From positions 1-60,166 of the forward strand of contig JABDJB010000049.1 of the NCBI GenBank assembly GCA_013003425.1: a DNA stretch of 60,166 nt, in the 5' to 3' direction. The translations under genes were made by a program, and so were the position numbers. The notes beneath the pieces were generated by a model. The model was given only the letters and a program-made list of their open reading frames with translations, made no database searches and was not told the origin of the DNA. Below are positions 30,220 to 39,157 of this stretch, piece by piece. The DNA is from Gammaproteobacteria bacterium. GTDB taxonomy: Bacteria > Pseudomonadota > Gammaproteobacteria > Steroidobacterales > JABDKV01. Numbering within the stretch: the first letter of the stretch is position 1; each line of letters begins with the position of its first letter.

Positions 30220-30882
30220 ATGGGGCGTTTTCACGACTATCGTTTTCCCAACGAAAGTGATGCATATCGCGCTGCGCGTGATGATTTGCTGGCGGCCGAG
30301 ACAGAGCTGCGCCGCCAGGTCGAACGGGTGGCGGCGCAGCGCCGGGCATTACCTGCGGGCGGGTCTGTCGCAGAGGACTATCACTTCGCCGGTGCCGATG
30401 GTGCGGTTGCGATGTCCGAATTGTTTGTCGCGCCGCGCGACACGCTGGTGATTTACAGTTTCATGTTCCCACCCGGCAAAAGCCCGTGCCCGATGTGCAC
30501 CTCGATGCTCGACGGATTAAATGGCAACGCACCGCAGGTCATGCAGCGGGTGAATCTCGCCGTTGTTGCCAGGGCGACGATTGCGCAGTTGACAGCCTTT
30601 GCTGCCAGTCGTGGCTGGCACAACCTGCCGTTGTATTCGACGGGCCCGGGTAGCTACAGCCGAGACTATCTTGGCGAGAATGCCCAGGGAACACAGATGC
30701 CCATGCTCAATGTGTTCAGCCGCCACGATGGTGCCATCGTGCACCGCTACGGTACCGAGCTGATGGTGGCTGACGCTGAGCCAGGCCAGGACCCGCGTCA
30801 TGTCGATCCTGTCTGGCCGCTGTGGAACCTGCTGGACTTCACGCCTGACGGACGCGGCGAAGGGTATCCACAGGTGTTGTGA
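30220..30882 (+). CDS. DUF899 family thioredoxin-like protein
   Basis: This is a 220-residue cytoplasmic protein from ATG 30220, behind GGGAGAAGG, 14 nt after the cls stop. The N-terminus (YRAARDDLLAAETELRRQ) and the core VIYSFMFPPGKSPCPMCTSM are diagnostic of DUF899, whose CxxC sits at a thioredoxin-like active site; WPLWNLLDFTPDGRGE closes the protein. The biochemical role is undefined; a redox or peroxidase-like function is only a suggestion. 30883-31062 holds no further gene. Confidence 0.88.
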   Translation: MGRFHDYRFPNESDAYRAARDDLLAAETELRRQVERVAAQRRALPAGGSVAEDYHFAGADGAVAMSELFVAPRDTLVIYSFMFPPGKSPCPMCTSMLDGLNGNAPQVMQRVNLAVVARATIAQLTAFAASRGWHNLPLYSTGPGSYSRDYLGENAQGTQMPMLNVFSRHDGAIVHRYGTELMVADAEPGQDPRHVDPVWPLWNLLDFTPDGRGEGYPQVL

Positions 30883-31062
30883 TAGCGGCCACCCGACATA
30901 ACGCCTGAGTAATCGCGCGTGAAATAGAAAGTCACAATCTTTTAACGTGGTTACGTGAAGGATGTCACGAAATACCTGATCAATAGCAGGCAGTATCGTC
31001 GGCAGCGTAAGGACGCCAACCAAATTTCACGACAGGGATTATGTCAGAGAGGCCGACGCTTT

Positions 31063-32055
31063 ATGATTGAACCTGCAATTCCGCACGACGAAGAGGCGCG
31101 CGTAAAGGCGCTGGAAGATACCGGCGTGCTCGACACACCGGCCGAAGAACGCTTCGATCGTTATACACGCCTGACCCGGCGCCTGTTTGATGTTCCCATC
31201 GCGCTGGTCAGCCTGGTGGACCGCGAGCGGCAGTGGTTCAAGTCAAAGCAGGGGCTGGACGCCTGTGAAACGTCGCGCGATATTTCCTTCTGCGGCCACG
31301 CCATCCTCGGCGATGAGGTATTCGTGGTGGGCAATGCGCTTAACGACGAGCGCTTCAGCGATAACCCGCTGGTGGTCAACGATCCGAGCATACGTTTTTA
31401 TGCCGGCTGTCCCCTGACCTCACCGGACGGCTATCGTCTCGGCACGCTGTGTATCATTGACCGCGAGCCGCGGGAGCTGGCCGATAAAGACCTCGATGCG
31501 CTGCAGGATATCGCCACCATGGTGTCGAACGAGCTGGCGGCGCTGCGGCTGGCCACCATCGACGAGCTTACCGGGCTGTCCAACCGGCGTGCATTTAACA
31601 TGATTGCCGACCAGTCACTGCACATGTGTTCGCGCAGCAACCGCAGCGCGTCTTTGCTGATGCTTGACCTGGATGGCTTCAAGCAGATCAACGACGAGCT
31701 GGGCCATGCTGCCGGCGACAAGGCGCTGGTCGAGTTTGCGCACACGCTACGTTCCTCGTTTCGCGATTCTGACGTTGTGGCGCGACTGGGCGGCGATGAA
31801 TTCTGCGTGCTGCTGACCGATACTGACCTGGAGCATGCCTGGTGCAGCGTTGAGCGCTTTCGTGATGCTCTCGATGTCAAAAACGATCTGCCCGGCCGCA
31901 AATACCGGCTGATGTTCAGCGCTGGCGTTATCCAGCGGGATCCGGACCGGCACCAGACGGTTGCCGATCTGCTCAACGACGCTGACATACTCATGTATGA
32001 GCGCAAGCGCGCCAAGCCCCTGCCGAAGTCGGTCGACGCAATAATCGCTTCCTAG
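31063..32055 (+). CDS. GAF-GGDEF diguanylate cyclase
   Basis: This is a 330-residue cytoplasmic enzyme. A GAF domain (about 25-160: FDVPIALVSLVDRERQWFKS, SFCGHAIL, FYAGCPLTSPDGYRLGTLC) is followed by a GGDEF domain (about 165-325) with DELTGLSNRRAF, LLMLDLDGFKQINDELGH and an intact LGGDEF active site, so c-di-GMP synthesis is expected. No RxxD inhibitory site is obvious five residues before GGDEF (SDVVARLGGDEF reads DVVA). The GAF domain may sense a small ligand or redox state. The gene stands alone; in-frame codons upstream of ATG 31063 look non-coding. Confidence 0.92.
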   Translation: MIEPAIPHDEEARVKALEDTGVLDTPAEERFDRYTRLTRRLFDVPIALVSLVDRERQWFKSKQGLDACETSRDISFCGHAILGDEVFVVGNALNDERFSDNPLVVNDPSIRFYAGCPLTSPDGYRLGTLCIIDREPRELADKDLDALQDIATMVSNELAALRLATIDELTGLSNRRAFNMIADQSLHMCSRSNRSASLLMLDLDGFKQINDELGHAAGDKALVEFAHTLRSSFRDSDVVARLGGDEFCVLLTDTDLEHAWCSVERFRDALDVKNDLPGRKYRLMFSAGVIQRDPDRHQTVADLLNDADILMYERKRAKPLPKSVDAIIAS

Positions 32056-32112
32056 CGGCCGCCCCACCGGGCCAGCGGACACCCGATCCGGGTGGGATAT
32101 ACTTTGCCCGCA

Positions 32113-32955
32113 ATGTCGATGGCAAAGCCTTTAGCTGTAGAAAAAGTCACCGAAGCCGGGCGCAGTACGCAACCGGATGCCGTGGCAGTCGAAGAGCCAC
32201 TGGAAATCAGGCTCGGTTACAGCGACGACGCGGGGCGTACGGCGCGCAGTATTTCGATCACCATGCGCACACCGGGCAATGACATTGAGCTTGCCCTGGG
32301 CTTCCTGTACGGCGAAGGCATCATCAACGATGCCGCTGCCGTCAATTCTGCTGAACATTGCGGTCCACCGGCGCCGGACAGCGGGCTGCACAACATCGTG
32401 CGTGTCGAGCTGGCGGACGGCGAAAACCCGGATATCGCGAGACTGGAACGTCATTTCTACAGCACTTCGAGCTGTGGTGTCTGCGGCAAAAGCTCACTCG
32501 CGGCGCTTTCCCTCGACGGCAGCGTCACGTTGGAAAAGGATGCATGCAGGTTCAGCGCAGGCAGTCTGACGCAGCTGCCGGCTAAGCTGCGGGCACAGCA
32601 GGCGACGTTTGCGGCAACCGGCGGGCTGCACGCTGCAGCCCTGTTTGACCTGAGCGGCGAGATACAGCTGGTGCGTGAAGATGTTGGTCGCCACAATGCA
32701 GTCGACAAGGTAGTTGGCAGCCTGTTGCAGGCGCGTCGTCTGCCAGCCGTCGGCCACGGTTTGCTGGTCAGCGGCCGGGCGAGTTTCGAGCTGATGCAGA
32801 AAGCCTTGCGTGCCGGCATCCCGCTGCTGGCAGCGGTGGGCGCGCCATCGAGCCTGGCAGTCTCTCTCGCTGCCGAATACGGTATGACGCTGGTCGGGTT
32901 CCTGCGTGACGGCCGTTTCAATATTTATTCAGGCGAACGACGGGTTGGTCAGTGA
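32113..32955 (+). CDS. fdhD: FdhD, molybdenum-cofactor sulfurtransferase for formate dehydrogenase-type enzymes
   Basis: This is a 280-residue protein from ATG 32113. The family transfers sulfur from a cysteine desulfurase to the Mo-bis-MGD cofactor of formate dehydrogenases. The conserved swinging-loop motif STSSCGVCGKSS (C121, C124), ELALGFLYGEG, GGLHAAAL, REDVGRHNAVDKV and the LLVSGRASFELMQKA region are present. It leads a three-gene unit: its TGA overlaps the GTG of the next gene (GTGA at 32952), pointing to service of the YdeP-type enzyme encoded two genes on. A GTG at 32092 is a possible longer start. Confidence 0.94.
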   Translation: MSMAKPLAVEKVTEAGRSTQPDAVAVEEPLEIRLGYSDDAGRTARSISITMRTPGNDIELALGFLYGEGIINDAAAVNSAEHCGPPAPDSGLHNIVRVELADGENPDIARLERHFYSTSSCGVCGKSSLAALSLDGSVTLEKDACRFSAGSLTQLPAKLRAQQATFAATGGLHAAALFDLSGEIQLVREDVGRHNAVDKVVGSLLQARRLPAVGHGLLVSGRASFELMQKALRAGIPLLAAVGAPSSLAVSLAAEYGMTLVGFLRDGRFNIYSGERRVGQ

Positions 32956-33308
32956 AGCTGAGGATAAAAGCTAACAGCCTGCGGCTGCGGCTCACACAGG
33001 GTGAGGTTGCGCATCTTGCGCAACACGGCAGTGTAGTCGAGCAAATGAACATGGCCGGCGCAGTGCTCGAGTATGCCGTGCACTCTGCCGATGTGCAGAG
33101 CATCACGGCAGACCTGGATAGTGACAGCCTGGTTGTAACGCTGCCGGCAGCCATGGTGCAGTCATGGGCGGATAGCGCCGAAGTGTCCCTGCAGGACCAA
33201 CATGGGCCCCTGAAGATCCTGGTGGAAAAGGATTTTGCCTGCCTGGTGCCGCGTGACGGCGAAGATGATGCCGACGCCTATCCTCACCCCGGCCAGGAAG
33301 CCTGTTGA
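32952..33308 (+). CDS. DUF7009-like small protein between fdhD and the molybdoenzyme gene
   Basis: This is a 118-residue acidic cytoplasmic protein (MKLRIKANSLRLRLTQGEV, LEYAVHSA, WADSAEVSLQ, ILVEKDFACLVPRDGEDDAD). Proteins of this type are usually beside formate dehydrogenase-like genes, but their function is not known; a chaperone-like or cofactor-handling role is only inferred from position. It is embedded by overlaps on both sides: GTGA with fdhD and TTGA with the oxidoreductase gene. Confidence 0.75.
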   Translation: MKLRIKANSLRLRLTQGEVAHLAQHGSVVEQMNMAGAVLEYAVHSADVQSITADLDSDSLVVTLPAAMVQSWADSAEVSLQDQHGPLKILVEKDFACLVPRDGEDDADAYPHPGQEAC

Positions 33309-35569
33309 GCAAGAAGAACAGGATTCGTATCAACAAACCTGCCGAGATTGCCGGCGGGGCAACGGCAGTAGTCAATGCGTTGCGTCATGCGGTCGGCAAA
33401 GCCGGAGTGGGTCGCGGTCTTGCGGCACTGCGCAAGGTCAACCAGGCTGACGGCTTCGATTGCCCCGGCTGCGGCTGGCCAGAGGCTGAAAAGCGATCGA
33501 TCGCGGAGTTTTGCGAGAACGGCGCCAAGGCAGTGGCAGACGAGGCCACGAAAAAAACTGTCGACGCGGAGTTTTTCGCCCGCCACAGTATCGATGAGCT
33601 GCGCCGGCAAAGCGGTCGCTGGCTCAACGCGCAGGGCCGCCTGGCCGAACCTGTCGTGCTGCGCGAGGGTGATACGCATTACAGCGCCATTTCCTGGGAC
33701 GACGCATTCGACCTGATCGCTGCGCAGCTGCGTATGCTGGATTCTCCCGATGACGCGGTTTTCTACACCTCGGGACGCACCAGCAACGAGGCGGCTTTCC
33801 TTTACCAGCTGCTGGCACGACGCTTCGGCACCAACAACCTGCCGGATTGCTCCAACCTGTGTCACGAGTCCAGCGGCCGCGCCCTGCAGGAGGTGCTCGG
33901 CAGCAGCAAGGGTACGGTGACGCAGGCTGATTTCGAGCTCGCCGATACCATTGTTATTGCCGGACAGAATCCGGGCTCTAATCATCCGCGCATGCTGGCA
34001 ACACTGGAGCGTGCCGGCCGTCGCGGCGCGCATATCATCAGTATCAATCCGCTGGACGAGACCGGGCTGCGGCGCTTTCGTAATCCGCAAAAACTGTCTG
34101 GCTACATCGGTGGCGGCACACTGCTGGCGAATCTGCACATGCCGGTGCGCATAAATGGCGACGTGGCGTTGCTGCAGGCGATCGCCAAAGCATTGTTCGA
34201 GCTGGAGCAGGCCAGCCCCGGCATACTCGATGGAGAATTCATAACGCAACGTACTGCGGGCTTCGAGGCCTATCGTGAGCATGTGCGCGGTATGGCGTGG
34301 GGGACACTGACAAGAGTCAGCGGCGTCGATATCGACATGATACGGGCCGCAGCAGAAATGCTTGCCAAATCCAAACGGGTAATCTTCTGTTGGGCCATGG
34401 GCCTGACCCAGCACCACAACGCCGTCTCCAACATCCAGGAAATCGTCAATCTGCTGTTGCTGGGGGGGCATGTCGGCCGGCCAGGCAGTGGTGCCTGCCC
34501 GGTGCGCGGGCACAGCAACGTGCAGGGCGATCGCACCATGGGTATCTGGGTCAATCCGGACACTGGCCTTGGGAAATCGCTGCAGCGCCGTTACGGATTT
34601 AGCGCGCCGCAGAAGCCGGGCTTTGACACCGTCGACAGCATCCACGCAATGCGTGCGGGCACCATACAGGTGCTAATCGCGATGGGCGGTAATTTTCTTG
34701 CCGCGACGCCGGACTGGGAAACTACCCAGCGAGCGCTGGCGCGCTGCCGCCTTACCGTGCAGATATCGACAAAGCTCAATCGCTCACATTTGTATACAGG
34801 CAGGACGGCGCTGATCCTGCCGGCGCTGAGCCGCACCGAGACCGATGTGCAGGATGGGCAGCAGCAAAGCGTCACCGTGGAAAATTCCATGGGCGTGGTT
34901 CGTCGCTCGACCGGTGTGCTGGAACCTGTCAGTACGCAGCTGCGCAGCGAGGTGCAGATTGTTGCCGAAATCGGTCGGCGCCTGTTTGGCGACCGCGATC
35001 CGCTCGACTGGCGCAATATTGCGGGCGACTATGATCGTGTGCGCGATGAAATAGCTGGCGTTATTCCCGGCTGCGAAAATTACAATGAACGCCTCGCAGA
35101 AACCGGCGAGTTCACCCTGGCTCACGCGGTGCGCGACAAGCGCGAATTTCACACGGCCACCGGCAAGGCGCACTTCACGGTGCATCCGCTCGACGAAATC
35201 GAGCTGGAGGAGGAGCAGTTCATCCTCACATCAATCCGCAGCCATGATCAGTTCAACACGACTGTTTATTCCAACAATGACCGCTACCGCGGCATCGAGG
35301 GCAGTCGCAAAATTCTGCTGGCGAATATTTTGGATATAGAAGAGCTGGGCATGGCCGATGGCATGCATGTTGACATCACGAGCCATTTTCGTGGCCATAC
35401 CCGTACCCTGGGTGATTTCAGGCTCGTGGCCTACGAGATTCCGCGCGGCTGTATGGCCGGTTACTATCCCGAGCTGAATCCGCTGGTCCCGCTCGAGCAC
35501 GTCGCGCGCGGATCAAACACGCCGGGCTACAAATCCCTGGTGGTGAGCCTGAAACCGGCGGCGCGCTGA
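33305..35569 (+). CDS. FdhF/YdeP family molybdopterin oxidoreductase
   Basis: This is a 754-residue cytoplasmic Mo-bis-MGD enzyme. The N-terminus has CPGCGWP and FCENG (C53, C56, C70), a reduced version of the usual four-Cys cluster site. The probable Mo ligand is C186 in CSNLCHESSG. VIAGQNPGSNHPRM, GGHVGRPGSGACPVRGHSNV and a C-terminal MopB_4 region with TSIRSHDQFNTTVY and YYPELNPLVPLEH match the YdeP group. The reaction is unknown: E. coli YdeP is linked to acid resistance, and formate oxidation is not established. The start is TTG 33305, overlapping the previous TGA. It is the last gene of the fdhD unit and is convergent with arginine deiminase, directly abutting it. Confidence 0.9.
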   Translation: MSKKNRIRINKPAEIAGGATAVVNALRHAVGKAGVGRGLAALRKVNQADGFDCPGCGWPEAEKRSIAEFCENGAKAVADEATKKTVDAEFFARHSIDELRRQSGRWLNAQGRLAEPVVLREGDTHYSAISWDDAFDLIAAQLRMLDSPDDAVFYTSGRTSNEAAFLYQLLARRFGTNNLPDCSNLCHESSGRALQEVLGSSKGTVTQADFELADTIVIAGQNPGSNHPRMLATLERAGRRGAHIISINPLDETGLRRFRNPQKLSGYIGGGTLLANLHMPVRINGDVALLQAIAKALFELEQASPGILDGEFITQRTAGFEAYREHVRGMAWGTLTRVSGVDIDMIRAAAEMLAKSKRVIFCWAMGLTQHHNAVSNIQEIVNLLLLGGHVGRPGSGACPVRGHSNVQGDRTMGIWVNPDTGLGKSLQRRYGFSAPQKPGFDTVDSIHAMRAGTIQVLIAMGGNFLAATPDWETTQRALARCRLTVQISTKLNRSHLYTGRTALILPALSRTETDVQDGQQQSVTVENSMGVVRRSTGVLEPVSTQLRSEVQIVAEIGRRLFGDRDPLDWRNIAGDYDRVRDEIAGVIPGCENYNERLAETGEFTLAHAVRDKREFHTATGKAHFTVHPLDEIELEEEQFILTSIRSHDQFNTTVYSNNDRYRGIEGSRKILLANILDIEELGMADGMHVDITSHFRGHTRTLGDFRLVAYEIPRGCMAGYYPELNPLVPLEHVARGSNTPGYKSLVVSLKPAAR

Positions 35570-36787
35570 TCAGTCGCGTTCGAGCGGGCAGCTCATGCAG
35601 CGCGGGCCACCACGGCCGCGACCCAGTTCCTCACCGGGTATGGTGACCACGTCGATGCCGGCCTGCTGCATTTTTTCGATTGTGTGTACATTGCGCTCGT
35701 AGCCGATCACCCGGCCTGGCCGCACGGTAAGCACGTTGTTGGCGTCGTTCCACTGCTCGCGCTCGGCAGCATACTTGTCGCCGCCGGTTTCGACGAGACG
35801 CAGTGATTCCAGCCCCATGGTTTTGGCCAGCGCGTCGAAGAAGCGCCGCTGCGGCCGCACCTGCAGGCTGTTACGTTTACCCGGCGTGACCTCCCAGCAT
35901 GAAAGATCAGCATGAATGGTCGGTGGGTAGATGCTGAAACAGTCATGGTCGAGCTGTGTCATCACCGTATCGAGATGCATGCAGCTGCGGCTCTTTGGCA
36001 GGTCCACCACGATGACTTTCTTTACCGCCTGCCTGTCGAACAGGCGCTTTGTAAGCATTTCGATCGCCTGCGGCGTGGTGCGTTCACTGATGCCCATCAG
36101 TAATGCATCATTGCCAATGACCAGTATGTCGCCCCCTTCCAGCGAGGCGCCGTCCTGCGGGAAATCGTCGCCGCGATACCACACATCGAATTTTGCATCG
36201 CGAAAAGCCGGGTGAAACTTGTAAACCGCCCGCAGGTGAACGCTTTCACGGCGGCGCGCGGTTTTTGCCATCGGGTTTACCGATACGCCGGAATACAGCC
36301 AGCATGAGGTGTCACGCGTGAACAGGTGATTTGGCAGTGGCGGTAAAAGAAAGTCGGTGTCCTGCATCAGCAGTTCCGTAGTAATGCTCTGCACCGAAAC
36401 TTCGATATCGTCCTGGGTTACACCACCGATCAGGGCACTGGACAGCGCGGCACTGTCGAGGTCGGCGAGCTGCTCCCGCATGGCGCCGGTCAGCATCGGC
36501 CCGAGCTGGTGCTCCGATACCTGGCGTTCGACCACCCACTTTCGCGCCTCGGGCTGATCCAGCGTCTGCGTCAGCAGGTCATGCAGCAGCAATACCTCGA
36601 CATCGTGCGCGCGCAGTGTGCTGGCGAACTGATCGTGTTCCTGGGCTGCGCGCTCGACTCGCAGCACATCGTCGAACAGCAGGTCCTCGAAGTTGCGCGG
36701 GGTCAGTCGCTTGAGGCTCAGCTCCGGCCGGTGCAGCAGCACCCGCCGTAACCGCGTTACCTCGGATCCGACGTAAAACCTCGACAT
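35570..36787 (-). CDS. arcA: Arginine deiminase
   Basis: This is a 405-residue enzyme that hydrolyses arginine to citrulline and ammonia. The start is ATG 36787 (MSRFYVGSEVTRLRRVLLHR), matching the family N-terminus; longer in-frame starts are not conserved. Active-site features: NHLFTRDTS, SLEGGDILVIG, the catalytic His in CMHLDTVMT and the catalytic Cys (C397) in RGRGGPRCMSCPLER at the C-terminus. arcB, arcC and an arginine/ornithine antiporter are absent here, so a full ATP-yielding pathway cannot be claimed from this window. Confidence 0.93.
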   Translation of the reverse strand: MSRFYVGSEVTRLRRVLLHRPELSLKRLTPRNFEDLLFDDVLRVERAAQEHDQFASTLRAHDVEVLLLHDLLTQTLDQPEARKWVVERQVSEHQLGPMLTGAMREQLADLDSAALSSALIGGVTQDDIEVSVQSITTELLMQDTDFLLPPLPNHLFTRDTSCWLYSGVSVNPMAKTARRRESVHLRAVYKFHPAFRDAKFDVWYRGDDFPQDGASLEGGDILVIGNDALLMGISERTTPQAIEMLTKRLFDRQAVKKVIVVDLPKSRSCMHLDTVMTQLDHDCFSIYPPTIHADLSCWEVTPGKRNSLQVRPQRRFFDALAKTMGLESLRLVETGGDKYAAEREQWNDANNVLTVRPGRVIGYERNVHTIEKMQQAGIDVVTIPGEELGRGRGGPRCMSCPLERD

Positions 36788-36952
36788 GTAAAGCACCGTG
36801 GCTGGGAAAGAGGGCGCAGGGTACGCCGCTGCCTGAGGTGGATCAATGCTGCAGGGCGCAAAATTAAAGATCTGCCGGTTGCGGACGATATGTTCAATGG
36901 GAAGCCGTGTCGATGGACTACGCGGTGTGGGTTCGTACGCGCAGGGAACGCA

Positions 36953-39157
36953 GTGATTAAAGCAAAGCTGACAAATGGCAGCCCGGATGCCGAGGAGTTG
37001 CGCTCGTGGCTGATGCCGCTGGCGCTGGCGCTGGGAGTCATGGGCCTGGCGGTGTCGTGGTCCGTTTTCAACATGGTTGTGAACGGGCATGAGGCCCGGC
37101 TGGCGAACGATTTTCGCCTCGATGTAAACCGGCAGCTGGCCAAGCTCGACCAGGGTCTGCGTCGCACCTCGGAACAACTGCGCTCGGTAAGCGCTTTCTT
37201 TCTGAGCTCCGATAGTGTCGGGGCAAGTGAATTTCGCAATTTTACGGCGACCTATCTGCGCCAGGAGGCGGGGCTTTCCATGCTGGCGTGGGCGCCGATG
37301 GAGATGATCGATGATCCGGGCCTGGAAGAGGCCGTAGACGAGGAATCGTTGATCGCCGGCATCAGCCTTCCACTTGAACATATTGAGCCGGGACCCCGGG
37401 ATGAGCTGGCTTTTGGCAAAGATCTGCTGAATGTGCCCGGCATGAAAGCGGCAGTGGAAAACTCGTTCCAGTCCGGCAACGTACAGTCGGTCATCACTGG
37501 CGAACGCATCATCCTGATAACCCCGACACTGGATTTTATCGACTGGTCCGGGGTTGCGATTGCAGTATTGCCGACCGACTCGCTGGCTGCCTGGATCAAT
37601 CTCGGCGAGTGGGACGCAAAGGTTTCAATCGTCGAGGAGCGCAGCAGCAGGATCATCCTGGAAAACGGCGCGCCGCCCGAGGGGGCCAGCGCTTTTGTAT
37701 CTTCGCTGTCGCTGGCTGGTGAGATCTGGCGGGTAACCGCCTGGCCGGGTGAGGTAGTGCGCGTCCCGGCAGGTGCCTGGGGCACACTGGCCGCCGGTGT
37801 AGTGATTACCGGCCTGGTGCTGCTATTGCTGGTCACCCTGGCAAACAGCGCCGAGCACGCAGCGCGTGAAGTTCGTGTCAGGACACGGGAGCTGCAACAG
37901 GCTGAGCAGGAGGCGCGCAACCAGGCGGTGCGCCTGGCCGACGAGGTCTCGCACACCGGGCAGGTATTGTCGGCAATACCCTCGATCCTGATCGGTCTCG
38001 ACCTGGACAGCCGCATCAACCAGTGGAACAGCGCGGCGCGCGAGATCAGCGGTATATCCGCCGCAGATGCGGTTGGCAGGCCGATTGGTGACTGCGGCTG
38101 GAGCGGCGACGTGGAAATACTGTCAGACGGCGTGGCGCGATGCCTGTCAGACCGCGAAGTTGTGCGTCTCGACGAACTGTGCTTCGAACGGCCGGATTCC
38201 GAGCAGGCAACCCTGGGCGTTGCCATTGTTCCGGTGCATAACAGCGAGAAGGTGCAAATTGGCTGCCTGTTGATCGGTGCAGATGTCACCGAGAAGAACA
38301 TGATGGAAATCCAGCTGCGCGAGGCCCAGCGTCTCGAAGCCGTTGGTCGTCTCGCGGCCGGCATTGCTCACGAAGTCAACACGCCGTCGCAGTTTGTCTC
38401 CGATAACACGACGTTTCTGCAGGAGGCCTTTACCGACCTGATCGAACTCGAAGCGGTGTACAACGAGATTTGTTCTGCACCGGGTTTGCTGAGTGATGAG
38501 CAAAAGCAGCGCATCGAGGCGGCCCGCGAGGCGGCCGATCGAGACTTCCTGCTGGAAGAGGTGCCGCAGGCACTGGCGCAGTCACTCGACGGGATACGCC
38601 GCATCGCAGATATCGTGCGTGCGATGAAGGAGTTTTCACACCCCGGTGGTGGCGGACACAAGGAACAGGCCGACCTGAACCGGTTGATCAACAATGCCAT
38701 CACGGTAGCCGCGAACGAGTGGAAATACCACGCCGAAGTGGAAACCGAATTCGACGAAAACCTGCCGCCGGTGCCGTGCTTCCCGCGCGAACTGAACCAG
38801 GTTGTGTTGAACCTGCTGATCAATGGCGCCCACGCAATTGCTGACCGTCTCGGTGACAGCGGCGAGCGCGGCAAGATCAGGATTACGACGGCACTACGCG
38901 ACAATGCAGTCGAGATGCGGGTCAGCGATTCCGGCACCGGCATCCCGGAGCATATTCGGAACAACGTATTCGAGCCGTTTTTCACCACCAAGGAAGTCGG
39001 GCGTGGCAGCGGCCAGGGACTGGCGCTGGCGTATTCGGCAGTGGTGGAGCAGCACGGCGGTGAGTTGTCATTTGAGACTGAAACAGATGTAGGTACGACG
39101 TTTATCGTCAGCCTGCCGCTGAAGTCGCAGAAAACAGAGGAAGAGGTAACCGCATGA
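36953..39157 (+). CDS. CHASE-PAS sensor histidine kinase
   Basis: This is an inner-membrane sensor of about 734 residues. Two membrane helices (about 20-38 and 278-300) enclose a periplasmic CHASE-like ligand domain (LAWAPMEMIDD, FGKDLLNVPGMKAAVENSFQ). A PAS domain (about 345-440) and the kinase core follow: HisKA with the phospho-acceptor in AGIAHEVNTPSQFV (about H473), the long HDOD-partner-type helices, then ATP-binding LNQVVLNLLINGAHAI, DSGTGIPEHI and GRGSGQGLALAYS. GTG 36953, preceded by AGGGA, is preferred; ATG 36890 would add 21 residues without kinase features. Its stop overlaps the next gene as ATGA, so the pair is co-translated. Confidence 0.88.
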   Translation: MIKAKLTNGSPDAEELRSWLMPLALALGVMGLAVSWSVFNMVVNGHEARLANDFRLDVNRQLAKLDQGLRRTSEQLRSVSAFFLSSDSVGASEFRNFTATYLRQEAGLSMLAWAPMEMIDDPGLEEAVDEESLIAGISLPLEHIEPGPRDELAFGKDLLNVPGMKAAVENSFQSGNVQSVITGERIILITPTLDFIDWSGVAIAVLPTDSLAAWINLGEWDAKVSIVEERSSRIILENGAPPEGASAFVSSLSLAGEIWRVTAWPGEVVRVPAGAWGTLAAGVVITGLVLLLLVTLANSAEHAAREVRVRTRELQQAEQEARNQAVRLADEVSHTGQVLSAIPSILIGLDLDSRINQWNSAAREISGISAADAVGRPIGDCGWSGDVEILSDGVARCLSDREVVRLDELCFERPDSEQATLGVAIVPVHNSEKVQIGCLLIGADVTEKNMMEIQLREAQRLEAVGRLAAGIAHEVNTPSQFVSDNTTFLQEAFTDLIELEAVYNEICSAPGLLSDEQKQRIEAAREAADRDFLLEEVPQALAQSLDGIRRIADIVRAMKEFSHPGGGGHKEQADLNRLINNAITVAANEWKYHAEVETEFDENLPPVPCFPRELNQVVLNLLINGAHAIADRLGDSGERGKIRITTALRDNAVEMRVSDSGTGIPEHIRNNVFEPFFTTKEVGRGSGQGLALAYSAVVEQHGGELSFETETDVGTTFIVSLPLKSQKTEEEVTA

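Noticed and set aside
31041-31062. ATG at 31041 as start of the GAF-GGDEF gene
   Set aside because: It is 22 nt from ATG 31063 and therefore out of frame.
33284-34645. 453-codon open frame on the minus strand
   Set aside because: It is antisense to the YdeP-type oxidoreductase gene; no domain and no ribosome-binding site.
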